Below the pieces are notes generated by a model, which saw only the letters and a program-made list of their open reading frames with translations, ran no database searches and was not told where the DNA came from. Below, piece after piece: positions 8,537-17,269 of a DNA stretch of 64,000 nt; position 1 is the stretch's first letter; each line of letters opens with the position of its first letter. The position numbers and the translations under genes were made by a program. The DNA comes from Nocardia cyriacigeorgica (GTDB lineage: Bacteria; Actinomycetota; Actinomycetes; Mycobacteriales; Mycobacteriaceae): positions 1-64,000 of the forward strand of contig NZ_JARWNX010000027.1 of the NCBI RefSeq assembly GCF_029868385.1, in the 5' to 3' direction.

Positions 8537-8633
8537 CACCTGGACATGTTCCAGGCGCGTTCAGCCCGACCCCCCGGGGCTGAACCCGACGGCCCCAGCC
8601 TCCTCCCCCCCCGGCTGGGGCCGTCCTCTATTT
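8537..8633 (+). ncRNA. 6C small RNA (B11 type)
   Basis: A roughly 95-nt RNA upstream of ssd, where M. tuberculosis carries the 93-nt B11/6C RNA between Rv3660c and Rv3661. The sequence shows a 5' hairpin (CCTGGA/TCCAGG), then the two diagnostic stem-loops with runs of at least six C in the loop: CAGCCC/GGGCTG with loop GACCCCCCG, and a 13-bp perfect stem (8588-8600 with 8613-8625) around a loop of TCCT plus C residues. The last hairpin followed by CTCTATTT acts as the terminator. The 6C family is conserved across Actinobacteria; B11 acts on mRNAs through its C-rich loops. Confidence 0.88.
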
Positions 8634-8768
8634 CGGGACAGGTCGGTTTCACCGCGCCGAGTACGGCGCTGACCAGCTGTTCATCGAAGTTGTCCACAGC
8701 AGGCGAGTTATCCACAATCGGCGGATCGGGTCTGTCGCACACCGCCGAACTCGGCGACGCTGACCTGC

Positions 8769-9869
8769 ATGGACCTCGAAGCGACCGAACGGCCACCAGC
8801 CGCACCCGCGCTGGCGATCATTCGTGAACCAGGCCTACGCGACGAAGTCCGGCGCGTCGCGGCGGCCGCCGAACGGCAGGTGGAAGAACGCGATATGCCG
8901 CTCGGCCGCCATGCCTGGGCGAGCGCACCGCTGGTGATACTCGACACCGCCGCCGCGGTGGCGTGTGCGGAGGCCGGATATCTACGCCGCACCGGGGTCG
9001 TCACCGTCACCGACGGCGAGCCCGGCCTACTCGACTGGCAGGCCGCCGCCGCGATCGGCGCCGAACGCGTCATCGCGCTGCCGGGCGCGGCCGTCGGTCT
9101 CATCGAAACCTTCGCCGAACGTGGCGAACACCGCACCGGTGGCGGCGTCGTGGTGGCCGTCACCGGCGCCTGCGGCGGAGCGGGTGCCTCGGTACTGGCG
9201 GCGGCCATTGCTGTGCGCTCAGCCCACGCTGCCTTTCGCCCACACACCCTGCTGGTCGACGGCGCACCGCTCGGCGGCGGCCTCGACCTGCTGCTCGGCA
9301 TCGAGAAGGCGCCGGGCCTGCGTTGGCCCGATCTCATCATCGAAGACGGCCGCGTCTCGGCCGCCGCGCTGCACAGCGCGCTACCGGCGGCCGCACCAGG
9401 GCTCGCGGTCCTGTCCTGCGGACGCGGCGTGGGTTCGCGCCCCGCGATCGGTGGCGGTGGTATGCACGCGGTGATCGAAGCAGGCCGTGGCGCAGGAGAT
9501 CTCGTGGTCTGCGATGTCTCCACCGAACGCGGTCCGCAGGCCGATCAGATGCTCGACGCGGCCGATCTCGTCGTCCTCGTGGTCACCGCGGGTTTGCGCG
9601 CCGTCGCGGCCGCCGAAGCGGTATCCGCTCATATCGGTAGACGAAACCCCAACCGCGGACTGGTCGTTCGTGGTCCGGCGCCCGGTGGTCTCCGCGGCCC
9701 GGAAATCGCCGAAGTCCTCGATCTGCCGCTGCTGGCAGCCGTCCGAGCGCAGCCGGGACTTCCGGCGCGGCTGGAACGCGGCGGGCTGTCCGTCGGGCGC
9801 GGTCCGCTACGTGAGGCCGCCGATGCGGTTCTGCTGGTGCTGGGAGAGCCAGGGGAGGTCGTGAGATGA
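8769..9869 (+). CDS. ssd: Septum-site-determining protein Ssd (CpaE/TadZ-like)
   Basis: 366-aa MinD/ParA-superfamily protein, orthologue of Rv3660c, reported to influence septum placement and dormancy responses in mycobacteria. It has an N-terminal receiver-like region and a P-loop-like stretch VTGACGGAGAS near residues 128-138, with the deviant Walker A lysine replaced, followed by LLVDGAPLGGGLDLLLG and later VVCDVSTERGPQAD. The ATG at 8769 is in frame with the conserved start. Position directly upstream of tadA suggests it also serves as the TadZ/CpaE localisation ATPase of the pilus locus; this is inferred from context. Confidence 0.87.
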   Translation: MDLEATERPPAAPALAIIREPGLRDEVRRVAAAAERQVEERDMPLGRHAWASAPLVILDTAAAVACAEAGYLRRTGVVTVTDGEPGLLDWQAAAAIGAERVIALPGAAVGLIETFAERGEHRTGGGVVVAVTGACGGAGASVLAAAIAVRSAHAAFRPHTLLVDGAPLGGGLDLLLGIEKAPGLRWPDLIIEDGRVSAAALHSALPAAAPGLAVLSCGRGVGSRPAIGGGGMHAVIEAGRGAGDLVVCDVSTERGPQADQMLDAADLVVLVVTAGLRAVAAAEAVSAHIGRRNPNRGLVVRGPAPGGLRGPEIAEVLDLPLLAAVRAQPGLPARLERGGLSVGRGPLREAADAVLLVLGEPGEVVR

Positions 9870-10168
9870 GTTGTGGAGCAGGCACTTCCGGTCGATCTGC
9901 TGGCGTGGGGGCGATCATCGGTGACGTGTCGTAGCCGCTACGGTCGCATGGTTGGTGGCCGTCGACGGGTTTGCTCGATGTCCGTAGCCGTCGAGCTGGG
10001 GTGGGACGTCGATATGGCGGACGCCGGGTTCGCGGCCCGTGCGAGTGGACCGCGACGTGGGGGCGGATGGGTAGGTGCCGGAAGGGCGTGCCATCGGCGC
10101 AGAGCACCTCCGTACCGAGAGCTGGAGGGGGATTGGGTGATTCGAAACGGATGGTCGAAGGAGGGGCG
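9870..10168. other. Gap between ssd and tadA
   Basis: About 300 nt. No convincing gene, hairpin terminator or palindrome seen. It is less regular in codon pattern than its flanks. GAAGGAGGGG at 10158-10167 is the ribosome-binding site for tadA. A promoter for the tad operon is expected here, but I cannot pick one out. Confidence 0.5.
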
Positions 10169-11356
10169 ATGGTGGGGCTGGTGACAGCAGAGCTGCTGGA
10201 CCGGGTGCGGGAGCGGTTGGCGGGTGCGGCGAGCGATCCTGATCCGGCCGAGGTGGCCGCCGCGATCCGGGTGGAAGCGGGCGGCGTGCTCGGTGATACC
10301 GATCTGTTGCGAGCGCTGCGGCTGTTGCAGACCGAGCTGACCGGCGCCGGCGTGCTCGAACCGCTATTGCACGACGCCAAGGTGGCCGACGTACTGGTCA
10401 CCGCACCCGACGAGGTGTGGATCGACCGTGGTCACGGGCTGGAGAAGACCTCGATCACCTTCGCCGACGAGGCCGCCGTGCGTCGGCTGGCCCAGCGTCT
10501 GGCCTCGGCAGCGGGGCGACGGCTCGACGACGCGCAGCCCTGGGTGGATGGCACACTGCCCGGCCGGGGTGCGGTGCTCGGTGCCTCGTTCGGTGTGCGC
10601 TTGCACGCCGTCCTTGCTCCGGTGGCGCACGGCGGCACCTGTCTGTCACTTCGGGTGCTGCGCCCGGCGACTCAGGGTCTGGACGCACTGGCCGCGATGG
10701 GTGCGGTCCCCGGTCCCGCCAAAGAACTGCTGGAACGCATCGTCGCCGCACGGCTCGCGTTCCTGGTCGTCGGCGGCACCGGTGCGGGAAAAACGACCCT
10801 GCTGTCCGGGTTGCTGGCCACCGTTGCTCCCGCCGAACGCATCATCTGTGTGGAGGACGCGGCCGAACTCGCACCACCGCATCCGCATGTGGTCCGGCTC
10901 GTCGCCCGCACAGCCAATGTCGAAGGTGTCGGTCAGGTGACGGTGCGTGAGCTGGTCCGGCAGGCCCTGCGGATGCGGCCCGACCGGATCGTGGTCGGTG
11001 AGGTGCGCGGCGCCGAAGTCGTCGATCTGCTCACCGCTCTCAATACCGGCCACGACGGGGGAGCCGGCACCGTACACGCCAACTCGCCGGGCGAGGTCCC
11101 GGCCAGGTTGGAGGCGCTCGCCGCCCTCGGCGGTATGGACCGAGCGGCCCTGCACAGTCAACTTGCCGCCGCCGTGCAGGTGATTCTGCACGTCCACCGC
11201 CGCGCCGACGGTACCCGCGGTCTCCAGGAGATCGGTCTGGTTCGCCGCGATGACACCGGTCACGTCCGCATTGCCGCGGCCTGGCGTGCCGACGACGCAC
11301 CTGTCCCCGCCTGGGCGGAACTGGCTCGTTTGTTGGATGAACGGCTCGGTCGATGA
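10169..11356 (+). CDS. tadA: TadA/VirB11-type secretion ATPase (Rv3659c family)
   Basis: Cytoplasmic hexameric ATPase of the CpaF/TadA family that drives Flp-type pilus assembly. 395 aa. Walker A is [10 protein letters not shown] near residue 205; further on are [16 protein letters not shown] and [16 protein letters not shown] (Asp and Walker B boxes) and the His box [18 protein letters not shown] 10169 has GAAGGAGGGG upstream; ATG 10151 is in frame but lacks a site. It is followed by tadB with an ATGA overlap and heads a six-gene cluster. Its orientation and gene order match Rv3659c-Rv3654c. Confidence 0.92.
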   Translation: MVGLVTAELLDRVRERLAGAASDPDPAEVAAAIRVEAGGVLGDTDLLRALRLLQTELTGAGVLEPLLHDAKVADVLVTAPDEVWIDRGHGLEKTSITFADEAAVRRLAQRLASAAGRRLDDAQPWVDGTLPGRGAVLGASFGVRLHAVLAPVAHGGTCLSLRVLRPATQGLDALAAMGAVPGPAKELLERIVAARLAFLVVGGTGAGKTTLLSGLLATVAPAERIICVEDAAELAPPHPHVVRLVARTANVEGVGQVTVRELVRQALRMRPDRIVVGEVRGAEVVDLLTALNTGHDGGAGTVHANSPGEVPARLEALAALGGMDRAALHSQLAAAVQVILHVHRRADGTRGLQEIGLVRRDDTGHVRIAAAWRADDAPVPAWAELARLLDERLGR

Positions 11357-12144
11357 TCGGCGCACTGGTCTGTCTCGTGCTCGCGCTGCTGGCGGCACCG
11401 ATGGCGGTATCGAGGCGGCGGTTCGGCGCACTGTTCGGTGCCGTCGTGGTGGCGCGTAAGTCACATCGGGACATTGTCTTTCGGGTGGGCGCTGTCCTCG
11501 CGTGCGCGTGCGCGCTCATTCTCGGTATCGGCCCGCTGACGGCGGCTGTGATGCTCGCGGCGACGGTCGTGTTCCGCGGGCGGCGCAGTGGGCGCGACCG
11601 GCGCCACGTCACCGAATGTGGATATCTGCTCGACGCCCTCGAATCCGTCATCGGTGAGCTCCGGGTGGGCGCGCACCCGAGCGCCGCCGCCGACGCGGCC
11701 GCTCGTGATGCCAAAGGCATTGCGGCGCAGGCCTTCGCGGTCGGCGCGGCGCGCGGCCGACTCGGCGGGTCCGGTGCCGACGGGTTGAGCAGGCCGGATT
11801 CGGTGATCGCGGGGGAGCTGAACCGCGTCGCCGATGCATGGCGGGTCGCCGAACATCACGGTCTCGCCCTCGCGGAGCTGCTCGACGCCGCCCGCACCGA
11901 TCTGATCGGCCGCATCCGTTTTCGCGGCCGTACGACCGCCGCCCTCGCCGGTGCGCGTGCGACGGCGACGGTACTTGCCGGATTGCCGCTGCTCGGTGTC
12001 GGCCTCGGCCAGCTCATGGGCGCAGCGCCATTGCACGTGCTGTTCGCGGAACCCGCGGGTGCCTTACTGCTCCCGCTCGGCACCGCACTGGCCTGTGCCG
12101 GACTGCTGTGGTCGGACGAGATCACTCGCAGGGTGCTGCTGTGA
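11353..12144 (+). CDS. tadB: TadB-like inner-membrane platform protein (T2SS F domain)
   Basis: 263-aa membrane protein of the type II secretion F/TadB family, expected to form the pilus assembly platform with TadC and TadA. Two hydrophobic segments lie at the N-terminus and two near the C-terminus, separated by a cytoplasmic region with LLDALESVIGELRVGAHPS and RVAEHHGLALAELLDAARTD, typical of the F domain. The ATG overlaps the tadA stop by 4 nt. Counterpart of Rv3658c. Confidence 0.86.
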   Translation: MIGALVCLVLALLAAPMAVSRRRFGALFGAVVVARKSHRDIVFRVGAVLACACALILGIGPLTAAVMLAATVVFRGRRSGRDRRHVTECGYLLDALESVIGELRVGAHPSAAADAAARDAKGIAAQAFAVGAARGRLGGSGADGLSRPDSVIAGELNRVADAWRVAEHHGLALAELLDAARTDLIGRIRFRGRTTAALAGARATATVLAGLPLLGVGLGQLMGAAPLHVLFAEPAGALLLPLGTALACAGLLWSDEITRRVLL

Positions 12145-12180
12145 ACCGGCCGGATGTCGCGAGGAAACAGGAGGTCGGCC

Positions 12181-12792
12181 ATGGGATCGCCAGCCGGAAT
12201 CGCAGCGGTGCTGCTTGCTGTCGCGGTGCTGCTGCTACCGGGACGGCTGGTCGTCACCCGTCGGTTGAATCCCGCCGAACAGCGGGGTGCGAAGCGGTGG
12301 CGTCCGAACTCTCGGCGTGGGCGGCGAGTCGACCCGTTGGCGGCCGCATCGGTGTTCGATCTGTTGGCCGCCTGTCTACGTGCGGGTCAGCCGATCGCCG
12401 CGGCGGTGTACGCGGTCGTTCCCGGCGCACCGCCCGTGCTGGCCGAACCGCTGCGTCGGGCCGCCGATCTGCTGGCCCTCGGTGCCGATCCGGCGACCGC
12501 GTGGGAGCGCGCGGCCGAGGAGTCCACCGAGGCGTCCGGGGAGATCGAAGCGCTGGCGCGGCTGGCCCGACGGTCGGCGCGGTCGGGTTCCTCGCTCGCG
12601 GTGGCGGTGGGCGAACTCGCCGGGCAACGCCGTGCGGCGGTGGAGGACGCCGCGGCCGCGCGAGCCGAACGTGCCGGTGTGTTGATCGGCGGCCCGCTCG
12701 GGCTGTGCTTCCTGCCCGCGTTCATCTGCCTCGGCATCGTGCCGGTGATCATCGGCCTGGCCGGTCGAGTTCTCGGTGGCGGGCTGCTGTGA
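12181..12792 (+). CDS. tadC: TadC-like inner-membrane platform protein
   Basis: 203-aa membrane protein, counterpart of Rv3657c and partner of TadB. An N-terminal hydrophobic segment (GIAAVLLAVAVLLLPG) is followed by an F-domain stretch FDLLAACLRAGQPIAAAVYA and a C-terminal pair of hydrophobic segments (GPLGLCFLPAFICLGIVPVI). ATG 12181 is chosen because CAGGAGGTC sits at 12169-12177; an in-frame GTG at 12154 has no such site. The gap after tadB is 36 nt. Confidence 0.85.
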   Translation: MGSPAGIAAVLLAVAVLLLPGRLVVTRRLNPAEQRGAKRWRPNSRRGRRVDPLAAASVFDLLAACLRAGQPIAAAVYAVVPGAPPVLAEPLRRAADLLALGADPATAWERAAEESTEASGEIEALARLARRSARSGSSLAVAVGELAGQRRAAVEDAAAARAERAGVLIGGPLGLCFLPAFICLGIVPVIIGLAGRVLGGGLL

Positions 12793-12867
12793 ACACACCT
12801 GCGGGCTCGGTACCGGAAACGTTCCCGCGCGGACTCGCCGCACGGGCTCACAGGAGAGGGGAATCAG

Positions 12868-13131
12868 ATGCGAATCGGCATCTCGGCGCCGAGCATGCTC
12901 CACGGAGTGTGCTCCAGGCAGATCGATCGAGCGCGCTCCATATATACAGAGGCGCGGACTCGGCTCCATCGCCTGATGATCGACGACCACGGTATGAGTA
13001 CGGCCGAGTACGCCATCGGCACGATCGCCGCCGCGGCCTTCGGTGCGGTCCTGTACGCGGTGGTGACGGGCGACAGCATCGTCGACGCGCTGACGAAGAT
13101 CATCGATCGTGCGCTGAACACGAATGTCTGA
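12868..13131 (+). CDS. flp: Flp-family pilin (DUF4244, Rv3656c family)
   Basis: 87-aa prepilin-like protein, the likely structural subunit of the Tad pilus. A hydrophilic leader of about 46 residues ends in DDHG, followed by MSTAEYAIGTIAAAAFGAVL: cleavage after Gly would put Glu at +5 and Tyr at +6, the Flp hallmark. The rest is a single hydrophobic helix and a short tail. The start ATG follows CAGGAGAGGGG by about 7 nt. The leader is long for a Flp pilin. A prepilin peptidase (TadV) is not encoded in this window, so processing must rely on one elsewhere. Confidence 0.88.
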   Translation: MRIGISAPSMLHGVCSRQIDRARSIYTEARTRLHRLMIDDHGMSTAEYAIGTIAAAAFGAVLYAVVTGDSIVDALTKIIDRALNTNV

Positions 13132-13184
13132 CCGATCGGGGGCACCGTTGCGGTACACGGGTACTCGGTGACGACCGCGGCGCG

Positions 13185-13499
13185 GTGACGGTCGAGGCGG
13201 CGATTGCGCTTGCGGCGATCGTCGTCGCCGTCGTCCTGTGTATCGGCGCCCTCCTCGCGGCGTCGACCCAGATCCGTTGTGTCGACGCCGCCCGCGAGGC
13301 CGCCCGGCTCACGGCCCGAGGCGACGAGGCCAACGCGATCCCGGCCGCCCGCGCCGTCGCTCCGCCCGGCGCCCAGATCACCGTCCGTCGCGACGGGCCA
13401 CGCATCCTGGCCACCGTGCAGGCGACGACGCCACTGCTCCCACTGCTGGAACTACATGCCGAAGCCGTCGCTGCTCCAGAACCGGGAGCGCAGCTGTGA
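13185..13499 (+). CDS. tadE: TadE-like pseudopilin (Rv3655c family)
   Basis: About 104 aa with the TadE N-terminal signature TVEAAIALAAIVVAVVLCIG, then a soluble part with CVDAAREAARLTARGD. The minor pseudopilin is expected to sit in or near the Tad assembly machinery. The start is uncertain: the only plausible codon in frame is GTG 13185 (no Shine-Dalgarno); the open frame extends upstream through GDDRGAV but with no ATG, GTG or TTG between the pilin stop and 13185. Its stop overlaps the next start (GTGA). Confidence 0.78.
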   Translation: MTVEAAIALAAIVVAVVLCIGALLAASTQIRCVDAAREAARLTARGDEANAIPAARAVAPPGAQITVRRDGPRILATVQATTPLLPLLELHAEAVAAPEPGAQL

Positions 13500-13897
13500 C
13501 CGCATTCGATGGAGCGCGGGAGATCGAGGCGGGGATTCGGCGGGCGCGAGGCGAGGCCGGCGGTGCGACCGTATTCGCCGCCTTGGCTCTGGCCGCCCTG
13601 CTCGGCTCGACGGTTCTGGTGGGGCAGGTCGGGGCGGGTGTCGTCGCTCGACATCGCGCGCAAGCGGCGGCCGATCTGGCGGCATTGGCCGCGGCGGGTG
13701 CATTGGTATACGGGGCGGCGGACGCATGTGCGGAAGGGGGTGAGATCGTGCGCCGGATGCGTATGACGATTCAGAAGTGCGAGGTGGCCGAGTGGGATGT
13801 GGTGGTAACCGTCGAGGGAAAAGTACCAATGGGTCTCCTGGGCGACCGAACAGTACGTGCGATGGCACGTGCGGGACCGGTGGAAGAAGGGGTATGA
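13496..13897 (+). CDS. TadG-like / Rv3654c-family exported protein
   Basis: 133 aa. An N-terminal basic stretch (RRARGE) precedes a hydrophobic helix GGATVFAALALAALLGSTVL and AAADLAALAAAGALVYG, the Rv3654c/helicase-secretion-neighbourhood TadE-like pattern, with two Cys (DACAEGG, QKCEVAEW) that may form a disulfide outside. GTG 13496 overlaps the tadE stop by 4 nt, so it is translationally coupled. Last gene of the tad cluster. In mycobacteria Rv3654c has been reported to be secreted into the host; whether that applies here is unknown. Confidence 0.8.
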   Translation: MTAFDGAREIEAGIRRARGEAGGATVFAALALAALLGSTVLVGQVGAGVVARHRAQAAADLAALAAAGALVYGAADACAEGGEIVRRMRMTIQKCEVAEWDVVVTVEGKVPMGLLGDRTVRAMARAGPVEEGV

Positions 13898-14194
13898 CGA
13901 CACCTCTGCCATTTGTTAACGGCCAGTATTTCCATTTCTTCGGCGCGAATTGATAAGACCCGACTGTTAATTCTCCGGGCCGGTGCGGAAAAGCGATGAA
14001 TAGATCCGCATATGGATACATGAGAGGTCATGGCTATGCATCAGTTAACATGAGAACGATCCTTTTTAATCGGACAGACCTGGTGAGCGCGGGTTTGCGG
14101 TGGACGCCCGGGTTTCGCGCCCGCCACCACCGCCGGAGATGACCGGACGGTCACGCGCCGGGCGCGGCAGCATCACCGTTCGGGTGGGCCGCCG
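13898..14194. other. AT-richer intergenic stretch after the tad genes
   Basis: About 300 nt between convergent genes and clearly richer in A+T than its surroundings (several TTAA/TTAAC steps, CTTTTTAAT). A possible 48-codon ORF runs 13996-14142 with GGAAAAG upstream, but the codon pattern is not typical and I do not call it a gene. No clean terminator hairpin was seen. Confidence 0.5.
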
Positions 14195-16633
14195 TCACCG
14201 GACCGTTCGCAGCTCGGCCAGCACCGCGGTCAGCAGCCGGGCCGCACCCGCCTTGTCCAGCGGACTGTTGCCATTACCGCACTTGGGCGACTGCACGCAG
14301 GACGGGCAGCCCGCCGTGCACATGCACGAGTCGATGGTGGCCAGCGTCGCCGACAACCAGCGATCCAGCTGGGCGAAACCGCGCTCGGCGAAGCCCGACC
14401 CACCGGGCTGACCGTCGTAGACGAACACGGTGGGCAGGCCGGTGTCCGGGTGCTCGGCAATGGATACGCCGCCGATGTCCCAGCGGTCGCAGGTCGCCAC
14501 CAGCGGCAGCAGCCCGATGGCGGCGTGCTCGGCGGCGTGGAGTGCGCCGGGGATCCGCGGAGCGGCGATGCCCGCTCGGGCCAGCAGCTCCGGCGTCACG
14601 GTGTACAGCACGGCCTTGGTCGGCAGGGTCTGCGGGGGCAGATCGAGTTCGACCAGGTCGAGCACCTCGCCGGTGAGCAGCGTGCGTAGGTATCCGACCA
14701 CCTGGCTCGTGACGTTCACCAGGGCCGATGCCGTGGTGACATCGCCGTACACGCGCTGCTCGATGATCGCGTCCACGGTGATGGAGGTGGTTCGGCGCGC
14801 GCTGGTCGTCCACCCCGGATCGCCGGGATGGACGAAGGCGACACCTGCGTCGAGGTCGAGTTCGTCCACCAGATACGTCTCACCCTGATGCAGGTGCACC
14901 GCGCCCGCGTGCAGCGTCGCCATCGCGCGTCCGGCGTCGGCGGTACCGAGCAGCCTGCCGGTTTCGCCGTCGACGATCGCCACGGGTGCGCCGATACCGC
15001 CGCGTACATCGACGGCGTCGTGCGGCTGGGTATCAGCCGTGACATGCCAGCGCGCGGTGTCGGCGCTGCCGTTCTCCCTACGCCGGATCAGCCCCCGGTC
15101 GGCGAGGTCGGTGAGCACCGGACCCGCGCCGAGTTCATCGGCTTCGCGCTGGGTGAGCGGTAGTTCGAGTGCCGCGCACAGCAGCTGTGGGCCGAGCACA
15201 TAGGGGTTGCCTGGATCGGTGATGGTGGCCTCGACCGGCTTGTCCAGCAGCGCTTCGGGGTGATGGACCAGGTAGGTGTCGAGCGGATCGTCCCTGGCCA
15301 CCAGCACTACCAGCGACCCCTGGGTTCGGCGGCCCGCTCGCCCGGCCTGTTGCCAGAACGACGCGACGGTGCCAGGGAAACCCGACATCACCACGGCGTC
15401 CAACCCGGCGATATCGACGCCGAGTTCGAGCGCGTTGGTGGTCGCGGCGGCCAGCAGTGTCCCGTCCGAGATCGCCGCCTCCAGCTCGCGCCGGTCCTCC
15501 GGCAGATATCCGCCGCGATAGGAGGCGACCCGTTCGACCAGGGCGGGATCCACCTCGGCGAGCAGTCGACGTGCCTCCATCGCGGCGACCTCGGCACCGC
15601 GCCGGGATCGGACGAAGGTGAGGGTGCGCGCGCCCTCGACCACCAGATCGGCCATGATCCGCGCGGCCTCCGAGGTCGCGGACCGGCGCACCGGCGCACC
15701 GTTCTCCCCGGTCACCGCGGTCAGCAGCGGCGGCTCCCACAGCGCGACGGTCCGCGCCCCACGCGGCGAACAATCCTCGGTCACCGCGAGGCACGGCGCA
15801 CCGATCAGCCGTGACGCCGCATCGGCCGGATCGGCGGTGGTGGCCGAACACAGCACGAAGATCGGATCGGCGCCGTAGTGCGCGGCCAGCCGCCGCAACC
15901 TGCGCAGCACCAGTGCGACATGCGAACCGAAGACGCCCCGGTAGGCGTGGCATTCGTCGACCACCACGTAGCGCAACCTGCGCAGAACTCGTGCCCAGCG
16001 TCGATGCGAGCGCAACAGGCCGACGTGCAGCATGTCCGGGTTGGTGAAGATCCATCGAGCGTTGGCGCGCACCCACTGCCTGATCTCGCCGGGCGTATCG
16101 CCGTCATAGGTCGCGGCGTGGATATCGCGCAGGGGCCCGTCGTGGGTCAGTTCGCCGGCCACCCGCAGCTGATCGGCGCCGAGGGCCTTGGTCGGGGCGA
16201 TATAGAGGGCCGTCGCGCGTGGATCGTCGAGCAGATCGTTCAATACCGGCAGCTGATATCCCAGCGACTTCCCGGAGGCGGTCCCGGTCGCGACAACGAC
16301 ATGCCGCCCACCCACCGCCGCTTCCGCTGTCGCGATCTGGTGTGACCACGGCGCGGTGATGCCGGTTCGACCCAGCGCCGCGACCACTTCCGGTCGCACC
16401 CATCCGGGCCAATCGGTAAGGGTGCCGGATCGGGCCGGGAGTTCGGCCACATGGGTCAGCCGAGAGTCCTCGTCGAGCCCGCGGATTTGGACACGATTCA
16501 GCAACGATCGCCCGTAGCTTTCGCCATTCGCGGCCGCCGTGCGGCCCGTCCGGTCTGCCGGATTCACGCGTTCTGCCCTCCGGCGTGTCGGGAAAGTGTG
16601 AAACGTGTGTGTCCGGCGAGCGTCACCTGCCAT
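14195..16633 (-). CDS. mrfA: DEAD/DEAH helicase with DUF1998 zinc domain (MrfA-like, Rv3649)
   Basis: ATP-dependent superfamily 2 helicase, about 812 aa. Walker A is VATGTASGKSLGYQLP, motif II VVDECHAYRG, motif III CSATTADPAD, and motif VI region QQAGRAGRR. The C-terminal DUF1998 domain ends with CMCTAGCPSC, whose Cys spacing (C-x-C-x3-C-x2-C) is that of B. subtilis MrfA, a repair helicase for mitomycin-type DNA damage. ATG 16633 is used; TTG 16645 and a GTG about 16577 are alternatives since no Shine-Dalgarno is evident. Divergent from cspA, as Rv3649 is near Rv3648c. Confidence 0.88.
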   Translation of the reverse strand: MAGDARRTHTFHTFPTRRRAERVNPADRTGRTAAANGESYGRSLLNRVQIRGLDEDSRLTHVAELPARSGTLTDWPGWVRPEVVAALGRTGITAPWSHQIATAEAAVGGRHVVVATGTASGKSLGYQLPVLNDLLDDPRATALYIAPTKALGADQLRVAGELTHDGPLRDIHAATYDGDTPGEIRQWVRANARWIFTNPDMLHVGLLRSHRRWARVLRRLRYVVVDECHAYRGVFGSHVALVLRRLRRLAAHYGADPIFVLCSATTADPADAASRLIGAPCLAVTEDCSPRGARTVALWEPPLLTAVTGENGAPVRRSATSEAARIMADLVVEGARTLTFVRSRRGAEVAAMEARRLLAEVDPALVERVASYRGGYLPEDRRELEAAISDGTLLAAATTNALELGVDIAGLDAVVMSGFPGTVASFWQQAGRAGRRTQGSLVVLVARDDPLDTYLVHHPEALLDKPVEATITDPGNPYVLGPQLLCAALELPLTQREADELGAGPVLTDLADRGLIRRRENGSADTARWHVTADTQPHDAVDVRGGIGAPVAIVDGETGRLLGTADAGRAMATLHAGAVHLHQGETYLVDELDLDAGVAFVHPGDPGWTTSARRTTSITVDAIIEQRVYGDVTTASALVNVTSQVVGYLRTLLTGEVLDLVELDLPPQTLPTKAVLYTVTPELLARAGIAAPRIPGALHAAEHAAIGLLPLVATCDRWDIGGVSIAEHPDTGLPTVFVYDGQPGGSGFAERGFAQLDRWLSATLATIDSCMCTAGCPSCVQSPKCGNGNSPLDKAGAARLLTAVLAELRTVR

Positions 16634-16645
16634 TTCGATACCCAA

Positions 16646-17004
16646 TAGCGACCTGGGTCACAGCCTGGTAGCCAGATGCTCGCTCGGTTATCGAGAGGCA
16701 AACGTACCGGAAGTCTGGATTCCCCCAATGTGTCCCTCACCTGCGCATTCGCAAGATCAAGTTTTTTGCAAATTGTCGGTAACTCCGCTGTTGAATTGCC
16801 CAGAGACATGGTTCACTGGTTCCTGGTCGCAAGCTTCTGTGTTCGAGGGACGGATCCAAAGTCCAAACCGTCGGCAGGATCGATGTTGCGAACGGTGTGC
16901 TTGGTGCTTTCCTTGCAGGGGGAACCAACAGTACAGCGGTCGGAACGGGCCCGGTGGACGAACCCAGTTGTCCGCCGTTCCGGTAAGAAAAGAGAAGGAA
17001 CAGA
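16646..17004 (+). promoter_or_regulatory. Upstream region / probable long leader of cspA
   Basis: 359 nt without a convincing gene. It is more AT-rich than the flanks, with GTTTTTTGCAAATTG at 16761-16775 and TTGCAA plus 17 nt to TGTTGA as a possible promoter. If transcription starts there, cspA has a leader of about 200 nt, as in many cold-shock genes. The minus-strand helicase promoter must also lie at its left edge. Confidence 0.4.
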
Positions 17005-17211
17005 ATGGCACAGGGAACTGTGAAGTGGTTCAACGCGGAGAAGGGGTTCGGCTTCATCGCGCCCGAGGACGGCTCCGCTGACGTCTTCGTCCACTACTCC
17101 GAGATTCAGGGGTCGGGCTTCCGTACCCTCGAGGAGAACCAGAAGGTCGAGTTCGAGGTTGGTCAGGGCACCAAGGGCCCGCAGGCCACCGGAGTTCGCG
17201 CGCTCAGCTGA
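17005..17211 (+). CDS. cspA: Cold-shock protein CspA
   Basis: 68-aa single cold-shock domain protein that binds single-stranded nucleic acid and melts RNA secondary structure. RNP1 [10 protein letters not shown] and RNP2 DVFVHYSEI are both intact, and the chain begins [14 protein letters not shown]. The ATG follows GAGAAGGAACAG, a good ribosome-binding site. It is monocistronic, closed by a strong hairpin 17 nt after the stop. Orthologue of Rv3648c. Confidence 0.97.
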   Translation: MAQGTVKWFNAEKGFGFIAPEDGSADVFVHYSEIQGSGFRTLEENQKVEFEVGQGTKGPQATGVRALS

Positions 17212-17227
17212 GCTCGCATTCATCCAC

Positions 17228-17269
17228 AGCTCGTCCCTCACCACCGGTAACGGCGGTGAGGGACGAGCT
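17228..17269 (+). terminator. Hairpin terminator of cspA
   Basis: Perfect 15-bp inverted repeat (17228-17242 with 17255-17269) around a 12-nt loop ACCGGTAACGGC, 17 nt after the cspA stop and followed by ATATCT rather than a U-run, as is common in actinobacteria. Confidence 0.85.

Noticed and set aside
11838..13184. Long plus-strand frame in front of TadE
   Set aside because: Arg/Ala-rich shadow of tadB, tadC and flp; only the last 105 codons show TadE homology.
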